A DNA stretch of 64,000 nucleotides from Pseudomonas abietaniphila (GTDB lineage: Bacteria; Pseudomonadota; Gammaproteobacteria; Pseudomonadales; Pseudomonadaceae), in NCBI RefSeq assembly GCF_039697315.1, contig NZ_CP155619.1, positions 6,386,001 to 6,450,000 on the forward strand, written 5' to 3'. Each line of letters begins with the position of its first letter. The first letter of the stretch is position 1. Below are positions 36,204 through 44,732 of this stretch, piece by piece. The notes under the pieces are model-generated. The model was not told the DNA's origin. It made no database searches and saw nothing but the letters and a program-made list of their open reading frames with translations. Both the position numbers and the translations under genes were made by a program.

Positions 36204-36314
36204 CAAAATACCTCCCGATAATACATGTGTGCACGCAGACAAGTATTGACGTGTGCAGTTCCACATGTGTAGATTCGCGTCCTATGTTATTTGTGTGCAT
36301 GTGTAGGAAGCGAC
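36204..36314. promoter_or_regulatory. Phage divergent promoter/operator region (unit 1)
   Basis: Several related motifs recur: ACATGTGTGCACGC, ACGTGTGCAG, CACATGTGTAG and TTGTGTGCATGTGTAGG. TTGACG at about 36245 with TAGATT 18 bases on could be the rightward promoter. Repeats overlapping it are likely repressor sites. Confidence 0.5.
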
Positions 36315-37439
36315 ATGTTCTTCGACTGGATCAAGGGTTATCAGGATTTTGATCATGATCTGCCTGTCATTGGCGATGTGATCACTCGCCGTTTCGACGC
36401 CGATACCGATGAGCTGCTTTCGTCCTCCGTTCCTGCTTTTTTTGCTGAGGGCAGCTACTCGACTACCTTTCGTATCCATGTCTCTGGTCGTCGCATCACC
36501 GTTGATGGCAATGCTTCTCGCCTAAATCGACTCGATAACGTCGTAGGTATCGCTTCCCTCGAGGATTCGATGCGTGTCATTAACGCGCTTCTCGCTGAGT
36601 ATGGCCTCCCTCCTCTGAACAAGTGCAAAACCATTCAGCGTCTTCAGGACGGCTCCGCAGTTGCTGATGGCTTTGTTTTTCAACGTCTTGATTTGACTTC
36701 AAATTTTTATGTCGGTAAGGGCAACGAACGCGCTTATCTCCGTGGTATCTCTAGCCAGCGTTACAGAAATTCTATTGCCTACCTTTATCCTGACGGCAAT
36801 ACCTGCGTTTGGACTCCAAAAGGCGGTGAGAAGGCCGGTCGTCTCGTCTACCCCGGTAACTATGCAAAGGCCGCCGAGCTTGAAGCTCATCTTCTCCCAC
36901 GCGTTAAGCGTACTTTCGGTGAAGAATCCGAAGAATTTAAATACGTAAGTAACTTGCGTGATTGGTGCCGCGAAGTCGGTATGGTTCGCTCTGAAATTAA
37001 ATGTCGTTCAGAGTTTTTGAAGCGTGAAGGCCTACAATTTTGGGGCCTGTTTGACGAAAGCAAACTTGTGGAAATCCAGAGGGGTTTTCTTATGATCGGC
37101 GAAAAATGCGAGATCAATAACTTTGACGTCCTTACTGTTAAGGATGAACTCCTTGCAAAGAACATTGTTTCCTCTACTAAGGCTGCAATGACTACAGCGG
37201 GTTACGTTGCGCTCTGGCAGTGTGGACAGACCTTTGATTTTGAAAAGTCGGCTGTAAAGAAGCACCGTGCTTTGCTTCGTCAGCTTGATATCGATATTAA
37301 GATTCCGTTCGATGCTACTCGCCATGGCGTTGTATTCATTCGCAATGTCCGTGAGGTCGAGCGTCGTTTTGAATCTCCTGTTCCATCTTTCTACCGCCCT
37401 GCTGTTATCCCGCGTCATCTTCATTTGGTGGCCGCATGA
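36315..37439 (+). CDS. Phage replication initiation protein, gene II/X family (unit 1)
   Basis: The protein has 374 residues from the ATG at 36315 with AGGAAG upstream; an in-frame TTG at 36291 is less likely. It begins MFFDWIKGYQDFDHDLPVIG and continues with FRIHVSGRRITVDGN and a QRLDLTSNFYVG strand, the pattern of inovirus replication initiators (Phage_CRI plus Phage_X regions). These nick the viral strand and start rolling-circle replication. The catalytic Tyr cannot be assigned with certainty. Codons often end in T, unlike the host genes. Confidence 0.85.
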   Translation: MFFDWIKGYQDFDHDLPVIGDVITRRFDADTDELLSSSVPAFFAEGSYSTTFRIHVSGRRITVDGNASRLNRLDNVVGIASLEDSMRVINALLAEYGLPPLNKCKTIQRLQDGSAVADGFVFQRLDLTSNFYVGKGNERAYLRGISSQRYRNSIAYLYPDGNTCVWTPKGGEKAGRLVYPGNYAKAAELEAHLLPRVKRTFGEESEEFKYVSNLRDWCREVGMVRSEIKCRSEFLKREGLQFWGLFDESKLVEIQRGFLMIGEKCEINNFDVLTVKDELLAKNIVSSTKAAMTTAGYVALWQCGQTFDFEKSAVKKHRALLRQLDIDIKIPFDATRHGVVFIRNVREVERRFESPVPSFYRPAVIPRHLHLVAA

Positions 37440-37663
37440 AACGTGTCAGTTCGCAGGGTAAGACCCTTAGTTCTTCACAGCGCCGCCACCTTGAGTTACA
37501 GGCTCGTATGCGCTTGATTCCCTCGCCACTTCGTGCACAGGTTGAACAAACCATTCGTGAGCTTGATGAACGAAAAGAGCAGGGCGCCAAACCCGACAAG
37601 CAATACTTTCACGTGTCCAGTTCCCACGGCACTGTTTCCGTTGCTGAATGGATGGGCTACTAA
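37436..37663 (+). CDS. Phage small protein of unknown function (unit 1)
   Basis: The 75-residue protein overlaps the replication gene by 4 bases (ATGA). It is basic in its first half (KTLSSSQRRHLELQARMRL), then acidic and helical, ending VSVAEWMGY. Position suggests a replication or regulation accessory. Not recognised. Confidence 0.65.
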   Translation: MKRVSSQGKTLSSSQRRHLELQARMRLIPSPLRAQVEQTIRELDERKEQGAKPDKQYFHVSSSHGTVSVAEWMGY

Positions 37664-37917
37664 TGGACAAGTCTCAATACCAGATTTTACGCTGGGCTGT
37701 GGAGTGCCATCTTGCTGACACTATTAGCGATCCTGACACTGTTCGTGCTCTCTGTAATGAGCTTATGCGCAAATTTGTACAAGCTATGGCAGCTTCACAA
37801 GTTAAGCAAGCTGCCTCCAAGCGTGCTTTCCGCACGTTTCGACGAGATAAACAAGTAACTCCGCCCAGTTGGGCATTTCGCAAACCGGGCACAGATTCCC
37901 GACTCCCTAAGTTGTAA
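37663..37917 (+). CDS. Phage small protein of unknown function (unit 1)
   Basis: The 84-residue protein has its start overlapping the previous stop (TAATG). It has a helical first half (ILRWAVECHLADTISD) and a very basic C-terminal part (KRAFRTFRRDK), so nucleic-acid binding is possible. Not recognised. Confidence 0.65.
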   Translation: MDKSQYQILRWAVECHLADTISDPDTVRALCNELMRKFVQAMAASQVKQAASKRAFRTFRRDKQVTPPSWAFRKPGTDSRLPKL

Positions 37918-37926
37918 GGAGCTTTT

Positions 37927-38265
37927 ATGATTATTCTTCAAGGTTTTGTTCAAGCTGTTGTCACCAAGAACGAAGACGTACAGGGCAAAAACCCTTATGC
38001 CGTTGTTGCTATTGACGACCTGAGTACAGACCGCGATGGCATTAGTCACACAATGACCCGTAAGATCATGGTTGCTGGTAACGATTATAAGAAGGGCCTT
38101 CAGAACGCTTACCGTAGCCTTATTGGCTCCGAGGTTTATGCCCCGGTTCGCGTAGAGTGCGAATTGTTTAACGGCAAACCTCAAGAGCGTTATACCTTGC
38201 AGGGTCCTCCTATCAAATTGACATCTGCCGCTTCAACTACGGTTAAAGCTGTGGGTTCAAACTAA
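37927..38265 (+). CDS. Phage ssDNA-binding protein, gV-like (unit 1)
   Basis: The 112-residue protein has AAGGAG 7 bases upstream. It is predicted beta-rich (VQAVVTKNEDVQGKNPYAVV, then VYAPVRVECELFNGKPQ) and occupies the position between replication genes and coat genes that the gene V protein holds in inoviruses. That protein coats viral single strands before export. Assignment rests on size, composition and position. Confidence 0.72.
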   Translation: MIILQGFVQAVVTKNEDVQGKNPYAVVAIDDLSTDRDGISHTMTRKIMVAGNDYKKGLQNAYRSLIGSEVYAPVRVECELFNGKPQERYTLQGPPIKLTSAASTTVKAVGSN

Positions 38266-38523
38266 GTGTCTACCCAACCTGTTTTGGTGTGTGCTCAATT
38301 TACCCAATCGAGCAGCGGTGTAACTTCATGCACCTCTCAGACTTGGGTTGATACTTATGTTCTAACACCTGACGAGCAGGCACAGTTGCAGCTTGTCGTA
38401 AACGGTGGTTTCGATGCCGATACGTTCACATTGTTCTTCGGGGCAACGCTAACGTTATTTGCAACTGGTTTCGCTGTTGGAATCATAATTTCTCAAATCC
38501 GCAAAGTTAGAAGAGGCATTTAA
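38266..38523 (+). CDS. Phage minor coat-like membrane protein (unit 1)
   Basis: The 85-residue protein starts at GTG directly after the previous stop. The N-terminal part contains two Cys; one span follows (FFGATLTLFATGFAVGIIIS) and a basic tail (QIRKVRRGI). Its place before the major coat gene is that of the pVII/pIX-type minor coat proteins. Confidence 0.65.
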   Translation: MSTQPVLVCAQFTQSSSGVTSCTSQTWVDTYVLTPDEQAQLQLVVNGGFDADTFTLFFGATLTLFATGFAVGIIISQIRKVRRGI

Positions 38524-38754
38524 ATGAAAAAGTTCATGCGCGTTCCTTCCTTCCGTTCCATCGCGTTGGCTGTTGGTGTTCCTGCATCCGTCGTTGCGTC
38601 TGGTAGCTCCTTCGCCGCTGGCATTGCTGATGGTGCAACCACCGCCATCGGTACGGCTCAATCCTCTGGTGAAAGCGTTGGTGCTGCTGTTGTTGCCTGT
38701 GTCGCGGCGCTCTGCGTTGTCGGTGTTGTTATCGCTCTGGTCCGCAAGGTCTGA
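38524..38754 (+). CDS. Phage major coat protein, pVIII-like (unit 1)
   Basis: The 76-residue precursor has a basic start MKKFMRVPSFR, a hydrophobic core, and a likely leader-peptidase cut after SSFA at residue 31. The mature protein would have 45 residues: a small acidic N-terminus (AGIADGATT), one span rich in Val/Ala (VVACVAALCVVGVVIALV) and a basic end RKV. This is the textbook inovirus coat design. A terminator follows, which would favour high coat expression. Confidence 0.88.
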   Translation: MKKFMRVPSFRSIALAVGVPASVVASGSSFAAGIADGATTAIGTAQSSGESVGAAVVACVAALCVVGVVIALVRKV

Positions 38755-38844
38755 CCTGGGGTGATCTGGTCAGCGCTGGCCGCTATCATCATGGCCAGCG
38801 CACTGGTTTCAGGAATCCGGTGCGCTGAATACCTGTAACTTCAG

Positions 38845-38866
38845 CCCCCGGAAACGGGGGTTTTTT
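38845..38866 (+). terminator. Terminator after coat gene (unit 1)
   Basis: CCCCC-GGAAAC-GGGGG is followed by six T. The next gene starts at the base after the T-run, so its GGGGG ribosome-binding segment is inside the stem. Confidence 0.85.
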
Positions 38867-40195
38867 GTGCGCTACATATTCCTTTTTTTATTGCTACTAG
38901 TTAGTCAAACTTCCTTTTCAGCTAATTTCTATTGGACTCGCGGTGCTGGTACTGTTCAGTATCCTTCTGCCCTTGCTGCCTGCCCCAATCCCATCAGTTA
39001 TTACTCATTCACGCTTGCGCCTGATCATGTAACTATCGCTTCCAACCTCACTACAGCCACTTGCGTTTATATGTATGACGGCAATCGTAATGGTGTACTT
39101 GTTCCCTATAACGGTGAATCCGTCTACCGCAAAGGTGATTCTTGCCCTGTAAATACCACTTATAATTCTGTCACTGGTGCCTGCGATGCTCCTTCCAATC
39201 CCTGCGCATCTAAGAAGGATGTAGCAATACCTTCCTTCAAATGGGATTCCAACTCTGATCTACCTCCTTCCACTATATCTTCTGGTGGATGCGAGGCTAC
39301 TATATCCAAGGGTAAATGTTATTACGCATCTATAGGAAAGGCAGTTTGCAACGGCACAGCTACGTTCACTGGCAATCAATTAGCCTCAAATCCTAATGGC
39401 GCTCAGGTCTCCGATTGTAGTGGTGATGCCTGTGCCTCTGGTGCTCCTCAGCCTGAAAAGAAGAGCCAGGATTGTGTGTATTCTTCCAACGGTTCAGGGT
39501 CATCCTCCTGTACAGCAACCACTTCTGATTCCACTCCCGGTACTGCTCAGTGTGGCTCCGTAAATGGTGCTTACACCTGTATTGAAAGTCCAAAAGCTTC
39601 ACTTACCTCTAACACAATAAGTTCTACAAAGACTCCCACCTCCAACTCAAATGGCACTCTTACAGTTGTTCAGAACGATACTATTACTACTGTTAAGTGC
39701 TCCGGTAAGTCCTGTACTACGACTACCTCCAACTCTTCCGGAACTACTGTCACTAACTCATCCGGACAGGTAATCAGTCATGACTCTACTTGCACTGGCA
39801 AAAGCTGCGGTTCTTCCGGTCAGGTTTCTACTGGTGGTTCTGGTAATGGCACCGGCGATCAGGAGGAGGGTGATGATGGTGATTCACCCAGCGCTGGCAC
39901 ACTTACTGATCCAACAAATGGTTCCTTCGCTGGACAGGGTGACGACTGGGATTCAAAGATTGAAAAGGCAAAGAAAGAATATAAAGATGGAATCGATAAA
40001 ATTAAGGATTCCTTTAAGCCTATGGGCGATGTCTCTATAGGCGGTGGTAGTAAGCTTTATTGCCCGCCCGCTGTAACTGTTCTCGGTAAAAACATTGATT
40101 TTTGCCTTGATAAATATGCGTCTTCGCTCTCTTGGATCAGTGACGCAATTTTGGCCCTCTGCGCAATGATTGCGCTCATTATTGTATTTAGTTGA
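38867..40195 (+). CDS. Phage adsorption protein, TspB/pIII-like (unit 1)
   Basis: The 442-residue protein starts at GTG, fixed by the signal peptide MRYIFLFLLLLVSQTSFSA (residues 1-19). The N-terminal part has paired Cys (CPNP, CVYMYDG, CPVNTTYNSVTGACD). Residues about 190-350 are low-complexity Ser/Thr/Gly/Asn, like the linkers of pIII. A charged helix (KIEKAKKEYKDGIDKIKD) and a C-terminal anchor (LALCAMIALIIVF) end it. It probably binds the host pilus and caps the virion. TspB-type proteins hold this place in Neisseria and other phages. Confidence 0.8.
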   Translation: MRYIFLFLLLLVSQTSFSANFYWTRGAGTVQYPSALAACPNPISYYSFTLAPDHVTIASNLTTATCVYMYDGNRNGVLVPYNGESVYRKGDSCPVNTTYNSVTGACDAPSNPCASKKDVAIPSFKWDSNSDLPPSTISSGGCEATISKGKCYYASIGKAVCNGTATFTGNQLASNPNGAQVSDCSGDACASGAPQPEKKSQDCVYSSNGSGSSSCTATTSDSTPGTAQCGSVNGAYTCIESPKASLTSNTISSTKTPTSNSNGTLTVVQNDTITTVKCSGKSCTTTTSNSSGTTVTNSSGQVISHDSTCTGKSCGSSGQVSTGGSGNGTGDQEEGDDGDSPSAGTLTDPTNGSFAGQGDDWDSKIEKAKKEYKDGIDKIKDSFKPMGDVSIGGGSKLYCPPAVTVLGKNIDFCLDKYASSLSWISDAILALCAMIALIIVFS

Positions 40196-40202
40196 GGTGG
40201 TT

Positions 40203-40559
40203 ATGGATCTCGGATGGATTGCCGCTTGGTTTGATTCTGTCAACACTTTTTTTCAGGCTGTCTGGAACTTTATGGATTCAGGCATTTATCAGTTCGTCAA
40301 AGACTTGCTCGTTGTCGTTACCAAGGCACTTATTTGGAGTTACCTCCAGTTTAAGATTTTCTGCCTCGACGTCGCCTACGAGGTTGTAAAGGAAATTCTT
40401 CAAGACACCGGCGTTACTCAAATGGTTAAGTCCGCTTGGAGTTCCATCCCCGGTGATATGCAGGCCATGCTCGGTTTTTTTAATATTCCACAGGGCCTGA
40501 CACTTATCTTTTCTGCGATTCCCACTAAATGGGCGCTCAAGTTCGTTCCGGGAGCCTGA
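40203..40559 (+). CDS. Phage pVI-like minor coat protein, DUF2523-like (unit 1)
   Basis: The protein has 118 residues from the ATG at 40203 with GAGGTGG upstream. It is hydrophobic with two or three spans (YQFVKDLLVVVTKALIWSYL) and sits between the adsorption gene and zot, as DUF2523/pVI proteins do. It would tie the adsorption protein to the virion end. Confidence 0.75.
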   Translation: MDLGWIAAWFDSVNTFFQAVWNFMDSGIYQFVKDLLVVVTKALIWSYLQFKIFCLDVAYEVVKEILQDTGVTQMVKSAWSSIPGDMQAMLGFFNIPQGLTLIFSAIPTKWALKFVPGA

Positions 40560-40561
40560 TC

Positions 40562-41884
40562 ATGGCTATTAAGATTCACCACGGCCCAAACGGCTCTTAT
40601 AAAACCTCCGGTGCGATTTGGGACGATGCCGTTCCAGCCGCAAGGGAAGGGCGTCTTATTATCACAAACGTTCGAGGTGTAACCCGTGCTCGGTTCGAAG
40701 CTCTTTTTGATGATCTTCCTGATTCTTTTGATGTTGAGTGGATTAGCCATGAATCAACCGAAGGCATGGAGCGGATTAGAACTTGGTTTCAATGGGCTCC
40801 GCGAAACGCCTTTCTGATATTTGATGAGGCCCAAGTTATCTTTCCTAGCAAATGGACTGATAAGTATGTTGAGCGTTTCAATTATCCCGGTGGACCGGAA
40901 GCCGCAAAGGCTGCTGACAAGCCTACAGACTGGTTGTCCGCTTGGACCATGCACCGTCACTTTAACTGGGACATCATTCTTACGATGCCCAACATCAAGT
41001 ACCTGCATTCTGATATCCGTAATACCTCTGAGGCTGCCTATCAGCACTCCAATCTCATGCTCCTTGGCAAATGGCTGAAAAAGCTTGTTGGCAAGGACTA
41101 CAAGGAGGCCATGCACAGCGCTCAGGAGAATAAGGCGCCTTCTGACGGCTCTAACATCGTTCAGCTTCGCAAGATTGATAAACGGGTATTTGAACTCTAT
41201 GACTCAACAGCAACCGGACTCCACCGCGACACCATGGCGGGCAAGAACGCGCTCACGTCGCCTCGCGTTCTTATTCTCTTCTTCGTTGTGGTTAGTGTTA
41301 TCGGCTATGTTTTCTGGCGTAATGACGGCAATCCCTTTAAAAATCCGCTCTCTATACCGGGCGCTAAAACCAGTTCGCCGACTTCTCAGGCTCCTGCTCA
41401 TCAAGATCCTGTCCAAAATCCTCACGTGGATCCTGTGCGCGTACCTGCTGAGCAAGTTCCTCAAACTCCTGTTTTGAGTGACCCTTACGGCCAGTTCGAT
41501 ATCGTCATCAAAGGCAGCCTCTGGAATGAAGAAAAAGGGGTCTTGTTTGTCTTCCAGATGTCCCGCGATCAACACGCTTTCACGCATACAACCCGTGACA
41601 TGATCGCTGCAGGATATGAGATTTATGCCCGCGGCTCCTGTGCTGCCGACCTGGTGTTTCAAGGCCAGAAAAGAACCGTTACCTGTCTTGGTGCCATGGC
41701 CGACAGCAACGGCGAGCGGCGGCTCGGTTCAGAGCCGCGAGCCGGGGCTGTTGGACAGCCTTCGTTCGTCGCATCACAAGCGCCGCAACCGGCCAACGCT
41801 TCACAGCCAGGCACGCACGGAGTTGTCGTGAATGTCATCCCAGACACCAGCCGAGGGCAGCGCACGCTGTTAACCGCACAATGA
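40562..41884 (+). CDS. zot: Phage assembly ATPase, Zot/pI-like (unit 1)
   Basis: The protein has 440 residues from the ATG at 40562. Walker A is GPNGSYKT at residues 8-15 and Walker B AFLIFDEAQ near 83-91, giving the Zot/pI ATPase fold. One membrane span lies at about residues 235-254 (VLILFFVVVSVIGYVFW). The rest is a Pro-rich stalk and periplasmic domain. pI proteins power extrusion of virions through the envelope. No secretin gene is present, so the phage must use a host secretin. The name does not imply a toxin here. Confidence 0.88.
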   Translation: MAIKIHHGPNGSYKTSGAIWDDAVPAAREGRLIITNVRGVTRARFEALFDDLPDSFDVEWISHESTEGMERIRTWFQWAPRNAFLIFDEAQVIFPSKWTDKYVERFNYPGGPEAAKAADKPTDWLSAWTMHRHFNWDIILTMPNIKYLHSDIRNTSEAAYQHSNLMLLGKWLKKLVGKDYKEAMHSAQENKAPSDGSNIVQLRKIDKRVFELYDSTATGLHRDTMAGKNALTSPRVLILFFVVVSVIGYVFWRNDGNPFKNPLSIPGAKTSSPTSQAPAHQDPVQNPHVDPVRVPAEQVPQTPVLSDPYGQFDIVIKGSLWNEEKGVLFVFQMSRDQHAFTHTTRDMIAAGYEIYARGSCAADLVFQGQKRTVTCLGAMADSNGERRLGSEPRAGAVGQPSFVASQAPQPANASQPGTHGVVVNVIPDTSRGQRTLLTAQ

Positions 41885-42000
41885 CTATCCCTTGGCACGC
41901 TATAATTCCCGGCCTCATCCTTGGCTGTATCATCGGAGAAATCTGGATTCGGCTTCAGATTTGGCGTCGTCGTCGACGTTCATCCTCCACGCCACCATAG
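41881..42000 (+). CDS. 39-residue phage membrane protein (unit 1/2 boundary)
   Basis: It overlaps the zot stop by 4 bases (ATGA), a sign of translational coupling. The protein is MTIPWHAIIPGLILGC..., one hydrophobic helix, then RLQIWRRRRRSSSTPP, so it should sit in the membrane with a basic tail inside the cell. It fits no inovirus gene I can name; a small assembly partner of Zot or a minor virion protein are options. It is conserved in all units and in the left remnant. Confidence 0.65.
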   Translation: MTIPWHAIIPGLILGCIIGEIWIRLQIWRRRRRSSSTPP

Positions 42001-42006
42001 GGAGCT

Positions 42007-42116
42007 TCGTATAATTTCTGTGCCGTTATGGTACTTGCGGCCAACGGCCAGAATCGTCGATCGGGAAAATCGCCTCGCGCCCGATCGGCGATTTAGCCAT
42101 AACGGCCATTATACGA
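42007..42116 (+). promoter_or_regulatory. Forked attP-type hairpin (XerCD attachment)
   Basis: TCGTATAAT (42007-42015) pairs with ATTATACGA (42108-42116). After an unpaired TTCTGTG/CC bulge, CCGTTATGG (42023-42031) pairs with CCATAACGG (42097-42105). An inner stem joins 42052-42065 with 42080-42093, with one G-T pair. Two dif-like arms around a mismatched centre are how CTXphi builds attP from folded viral ssDNA. XerC exchange at TATAA fits both the unit length and the right junction. Confidence 0.82.
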
Positions 42117-42460
42117 GGCCCCTACAGCCTCTCTGACCGCTTTTCCCACCACAACCTCCCCGAACCCTTCTCAGGTCAAGGGCCGCGTCCCCGGCTTGTC
42201 GTGACACGCTCTACCGTCGCGATAAACGGAGACCCGGAGCGTAGCGAACCCTTTACCAGCCCCGATCCCCTCACTCTCTGCCTGGGGTGTGGGAGGCGCT
42301 TTTCCTCCCGCATCCCTGGCCCTCGCCGAGAGACCTCCGGTAGGACCCCCGGAGGGGCTTTTCAGCTTTTCAGCTTGTCGGCTTTGGCGATTGCCGGCCG
42401 AGCGGGGTGGGGAGTGCTGTAACACCCCCACTTTGGTATGCAATCGCATACTTTTTTGCC
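42117..42460. other. Phage intergenic region (unit 2)
   Basis: Repeats the hairpin-rich region described at 35650. Confidence 0.5.
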
Positions 42461-42670
42461 TTACTCCACTTCTAGCCTTACCTCTCCAGACTCTGACAGG
42501 TGTGTGCAAGGTATTGATTTCTCAAGGATTTTATGTACGAGCTCGCTATCTCTAAGCGGCTGCATCCCTTTTTTAACAAGTAACTTATTGATTTCTATAG
42601 CCTTTTGCCTGATTGCTTCCTGCTCGGCATTTGTCAATCTCACGTTCGTAGCCATACCTGCACCGTTCAT
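42461..42670 (-). CDS. Phage repressor, RHH-like (unit 2)
   Basis: Identical protein to that at 35994. Confidence 0.65.
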   Translation of the reverse strand: MNGAGMATNVRLTNAEQEAIRQKAIEINKLLVKKGMQPLRDSELVHKILEKSIPCTHLSESGEVRLEVE

Positions 42671-42781
42671 CAAAATACCTCCCGATAATACATGTGTGCA
42701 CGCAGACAAGTATTGACGTGTGCAGTTCCACATGTGTAGATTCGCGTCCTATGTTATTTGTGTGCATGTGTAGGAAGCGAC
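42671..42781. promoter_or_regulatory. Phage divergent promoter/operator region (unit 2)
   Basis: Same TGTGT-motif region as at 36204. Confidence 0.5.
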
Positions 42782-43906
42782 ATGTTCTTCGACTGGATCA
42801 AGGGTTATCAGGATTTTGATCATGATCTGCCTGTCATTGGCGATGTGATCACTCGCCGTTTCGACGCCGATACCGATGAGCTGCTTTCGTCCTCCGTTCC
42901 TGCTTTTTTTGCTGAGGGCAGCTACTCGACTACCTTTCGTATCCATGTCTCTGGTCGTCGCATCACCGTTGATGGCAATGCTTCTCGCCTAAATCGACTC
43001 GATAACGTCGTAGGTATCGCTTCCCTCGAGGATTCGATGCGTGTCATTAACGCGCTTCTCGCTGAGTATGGCCTCCCTCCTCTGAACAAGTGCAAAACCA
43101 TTCAGCGTCTTCAGGACGGCTCCGCAGTTGCTGATGGCTTTGTTTTTCAACGTCTTGATTTGACTTCAAATTTTTATGTCGGTAAGGGCAACGAACGCGC
43201 TTATCTCCGTGGTATCTCTAGCCAGCGTTACAGAAATTCTATTGCCTACCTTTATCCTGACGGCAATACCTGCGTTTGGACTCCAAAAGGCGGTGAGAAG
43301 GCCGGTCGTCTCGTCTACCCCGGTAACTATGCAAAGGCCGCCGAGCTTGAAGCTCATCTTCTCCCACGCGTTAAGCGTACTTTCGGTGAAGAATCCGAAG
43401 AATTTAAATACGTAAGTAACTTGCGTGATTGGTGCCGCGAAGTCGGTATGGTTCGCTCTGAAATTAAATGTCGTTCAGAGTTTTTGAAGCGTGAAGGCCT
43501 ACAATTTTGGGGCCTGTTTGACGAAAGCAAACTTGTGGAAATCCAGAGGGGTTTTCTTATGATCGGCGAAAAATGCGAGATCAATAACTTTGACGTCCTT
43601 ACTGTTAAGGATGAACTCCTTGCAAAGAACATTGTTTCCTCTACTAAGGCTGCAATGACTACAGCGGGTTACGTTGCGCTCTGGCAGTGTGGACAGACCT
43701 TTGATTTTGAAAAGTCGGCTGTAAAGAAGCACCGTGCTTTGCTTCGTCAGCTTGATATCGATATTAAGATTCCGTTCGATGCTACTCGCCATGGCGTTGT
43801 ATTCATTCGCAATGTCCGTGAGGTCGAGCGTCGTTTTGAATCTCCTGTTCCATCTTTCTACCGCCCTGCTGTTATCCCGCGTCATCTTCATTTGGTGGCC
43901 GCATGA
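42782..43906 (+). CDS. Phage replication initiation protein (unit 2)
   Basis: Identical protein to that at 36315. Confidence 0.85.
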   Translation: MFFDWIKGYQDFDHDLPVIGDVITRRFDADTDELLSSSVPAFFAEGSYSTTFRIHVSGRRITVDGNASRLNRLDNVVGIASLEDSMRVINALLAEYGLPPLNKCKTIQRLQDGSAVADGFVFQRLDLTSNFYVGKGNERAYLRGISSQRYRNSIAYLYPDGNTCVWTPKGGEKAGRLVYPGNYAKAAELEAHLLPRVKRTFGEESEEFKYVSNLRDWCREVGMVRSEIKCRSEFLKREGLQFWGLFDESKLVEIQRGFLMIGEKCEINNFDVLTVKDELLAKNIVSSTKAAMTTAGYVALWQCGQTFDFEKSAVKKHRALLRQLDIDIKIPFDATRHGVVFIRNVREVERRFESPVPSFYRPAVIPRHLHLVAA

Positions 43907-44130
43907 AACGTGTCAGTTCGCAGGGTAAGACCCTTAGTTCTTCACAGCGCCGCCACCTTGAGTTACAGGCTCGTATGCGCTTGATTCCCTCGCCACTTCG
44001 TGCACAGGTTGAACAAACCATTCGTGAGCTTGATGAACGAAAAGAGCAGGGCGCCAAACCCGACAAGCAATACTTTCACGTGTCCAGTTCCCACGGCACT
44101 GTTTCCGTTGCTGAATGGATGGGCTACTAA
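43903..44130 (+). CDS. Phage small protein of unknown function (unit 2)
   Basis: Identical protein to that at 37436. Confidence 0.65.
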   Translation: MKRVSSQGKTLSSSQRRHLELQARMRLIPSPLRAQVEQTIRELDERKEQGAKPDKQYFHVSSSHGTVSVAEWMGY

Positions 44131-44384
44131 TGGACAAGTCTCAATACCAGATTTTACGCTGGGCTGTGGAGTGCCATCTTGCTGACACTATTAGCGATCC
44201 TGACACTGTTCGTGCTCTCTGTAATGAGCTTATGCGCAAATTTGTACAAGCTATGGCAGCTTCACAAGTTAAGCAAGCTGCCTCCAAGCGTGCTTTCCGC
44301 ACGTTTCGACGAGATAAACAAGTAACTCCGCCCAGTTGGGCATTTCGCAAACCGGGCACAGATTCCCGACTCCCTAAGTTGTAA
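44130..44384 (+). CDS. Phage small protein of unknown function (unit 2)
   Basis: Identical protein to that at 37663. Confidence 0.65.
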   Translation: MDKSQYQILRWAVECHLADTISDPDTVRALCNELMRKFVQAMAASQVKQAASKRAFRTFRRDKQVTPPSWAFRKPGTDSRLPKL

Positions 44385-44393
44385 GGAGCTTTT

Positions 44394-44732
44394 ATGATTA
44401 TTCTTCAAGGTTTTGTTCAAGCTGTTGTCACCAAGAACGAAGACGTACAGGGCAAAAACCCTTATGCCGTTGTTGCTATTGACGACCTGAGTACAGACCG
44501 CGATGGCATTAGTCACACAATGACCCGTAAGATCATGGTTGCTGGTAACGATTATAAGAAGGGCCTTCAGAACGCTTACCGTAGCCTTATTGGCTCCGAG
44601 GTTTATGCCCCGGTTCGCGTAGAGTGCGAATTGTTTAACGGCAAACCTCAAGAGCGTTATACCTTGCAGGGTCCTCCTATCAAATTGACATCTGCCGCTT
44701 CAACTACGGTTAAAGCTGTGGGTTCAAACTAA
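44394..44732 (+). CDS. Phage ssDNA-binding protein, gV-like (unit 2)
   Basis: Identical protein to that at 37927. Confidence 0.72.
   Translation: MIILQGFVQAVVTKNEDVQGKNPYAVVAIDDLSTDRDGISHTMTRKIMVAGNDYKKGLQNAYRSLIGSEVYAPVRVECELFNGKPQERYTLQGPPIKLTSAASTTVKAVGSN

Larger units (their letters stand above)
35549..42015 (+). mobile_element. Filamentous prophage unit 1
   Basis: One 6467-base phage genome counted from one XerC exchange point to the next. It contains 11 predicted genes. Confidence 0.9.

Noticed and set aside
40562..41884. Zot-like protein as a toxin
   Set aside because: The name comes from CTXphi. Position, Walker motifs and membrane span match the inovirus assembly ATPase; nothing here shows toxin activity.
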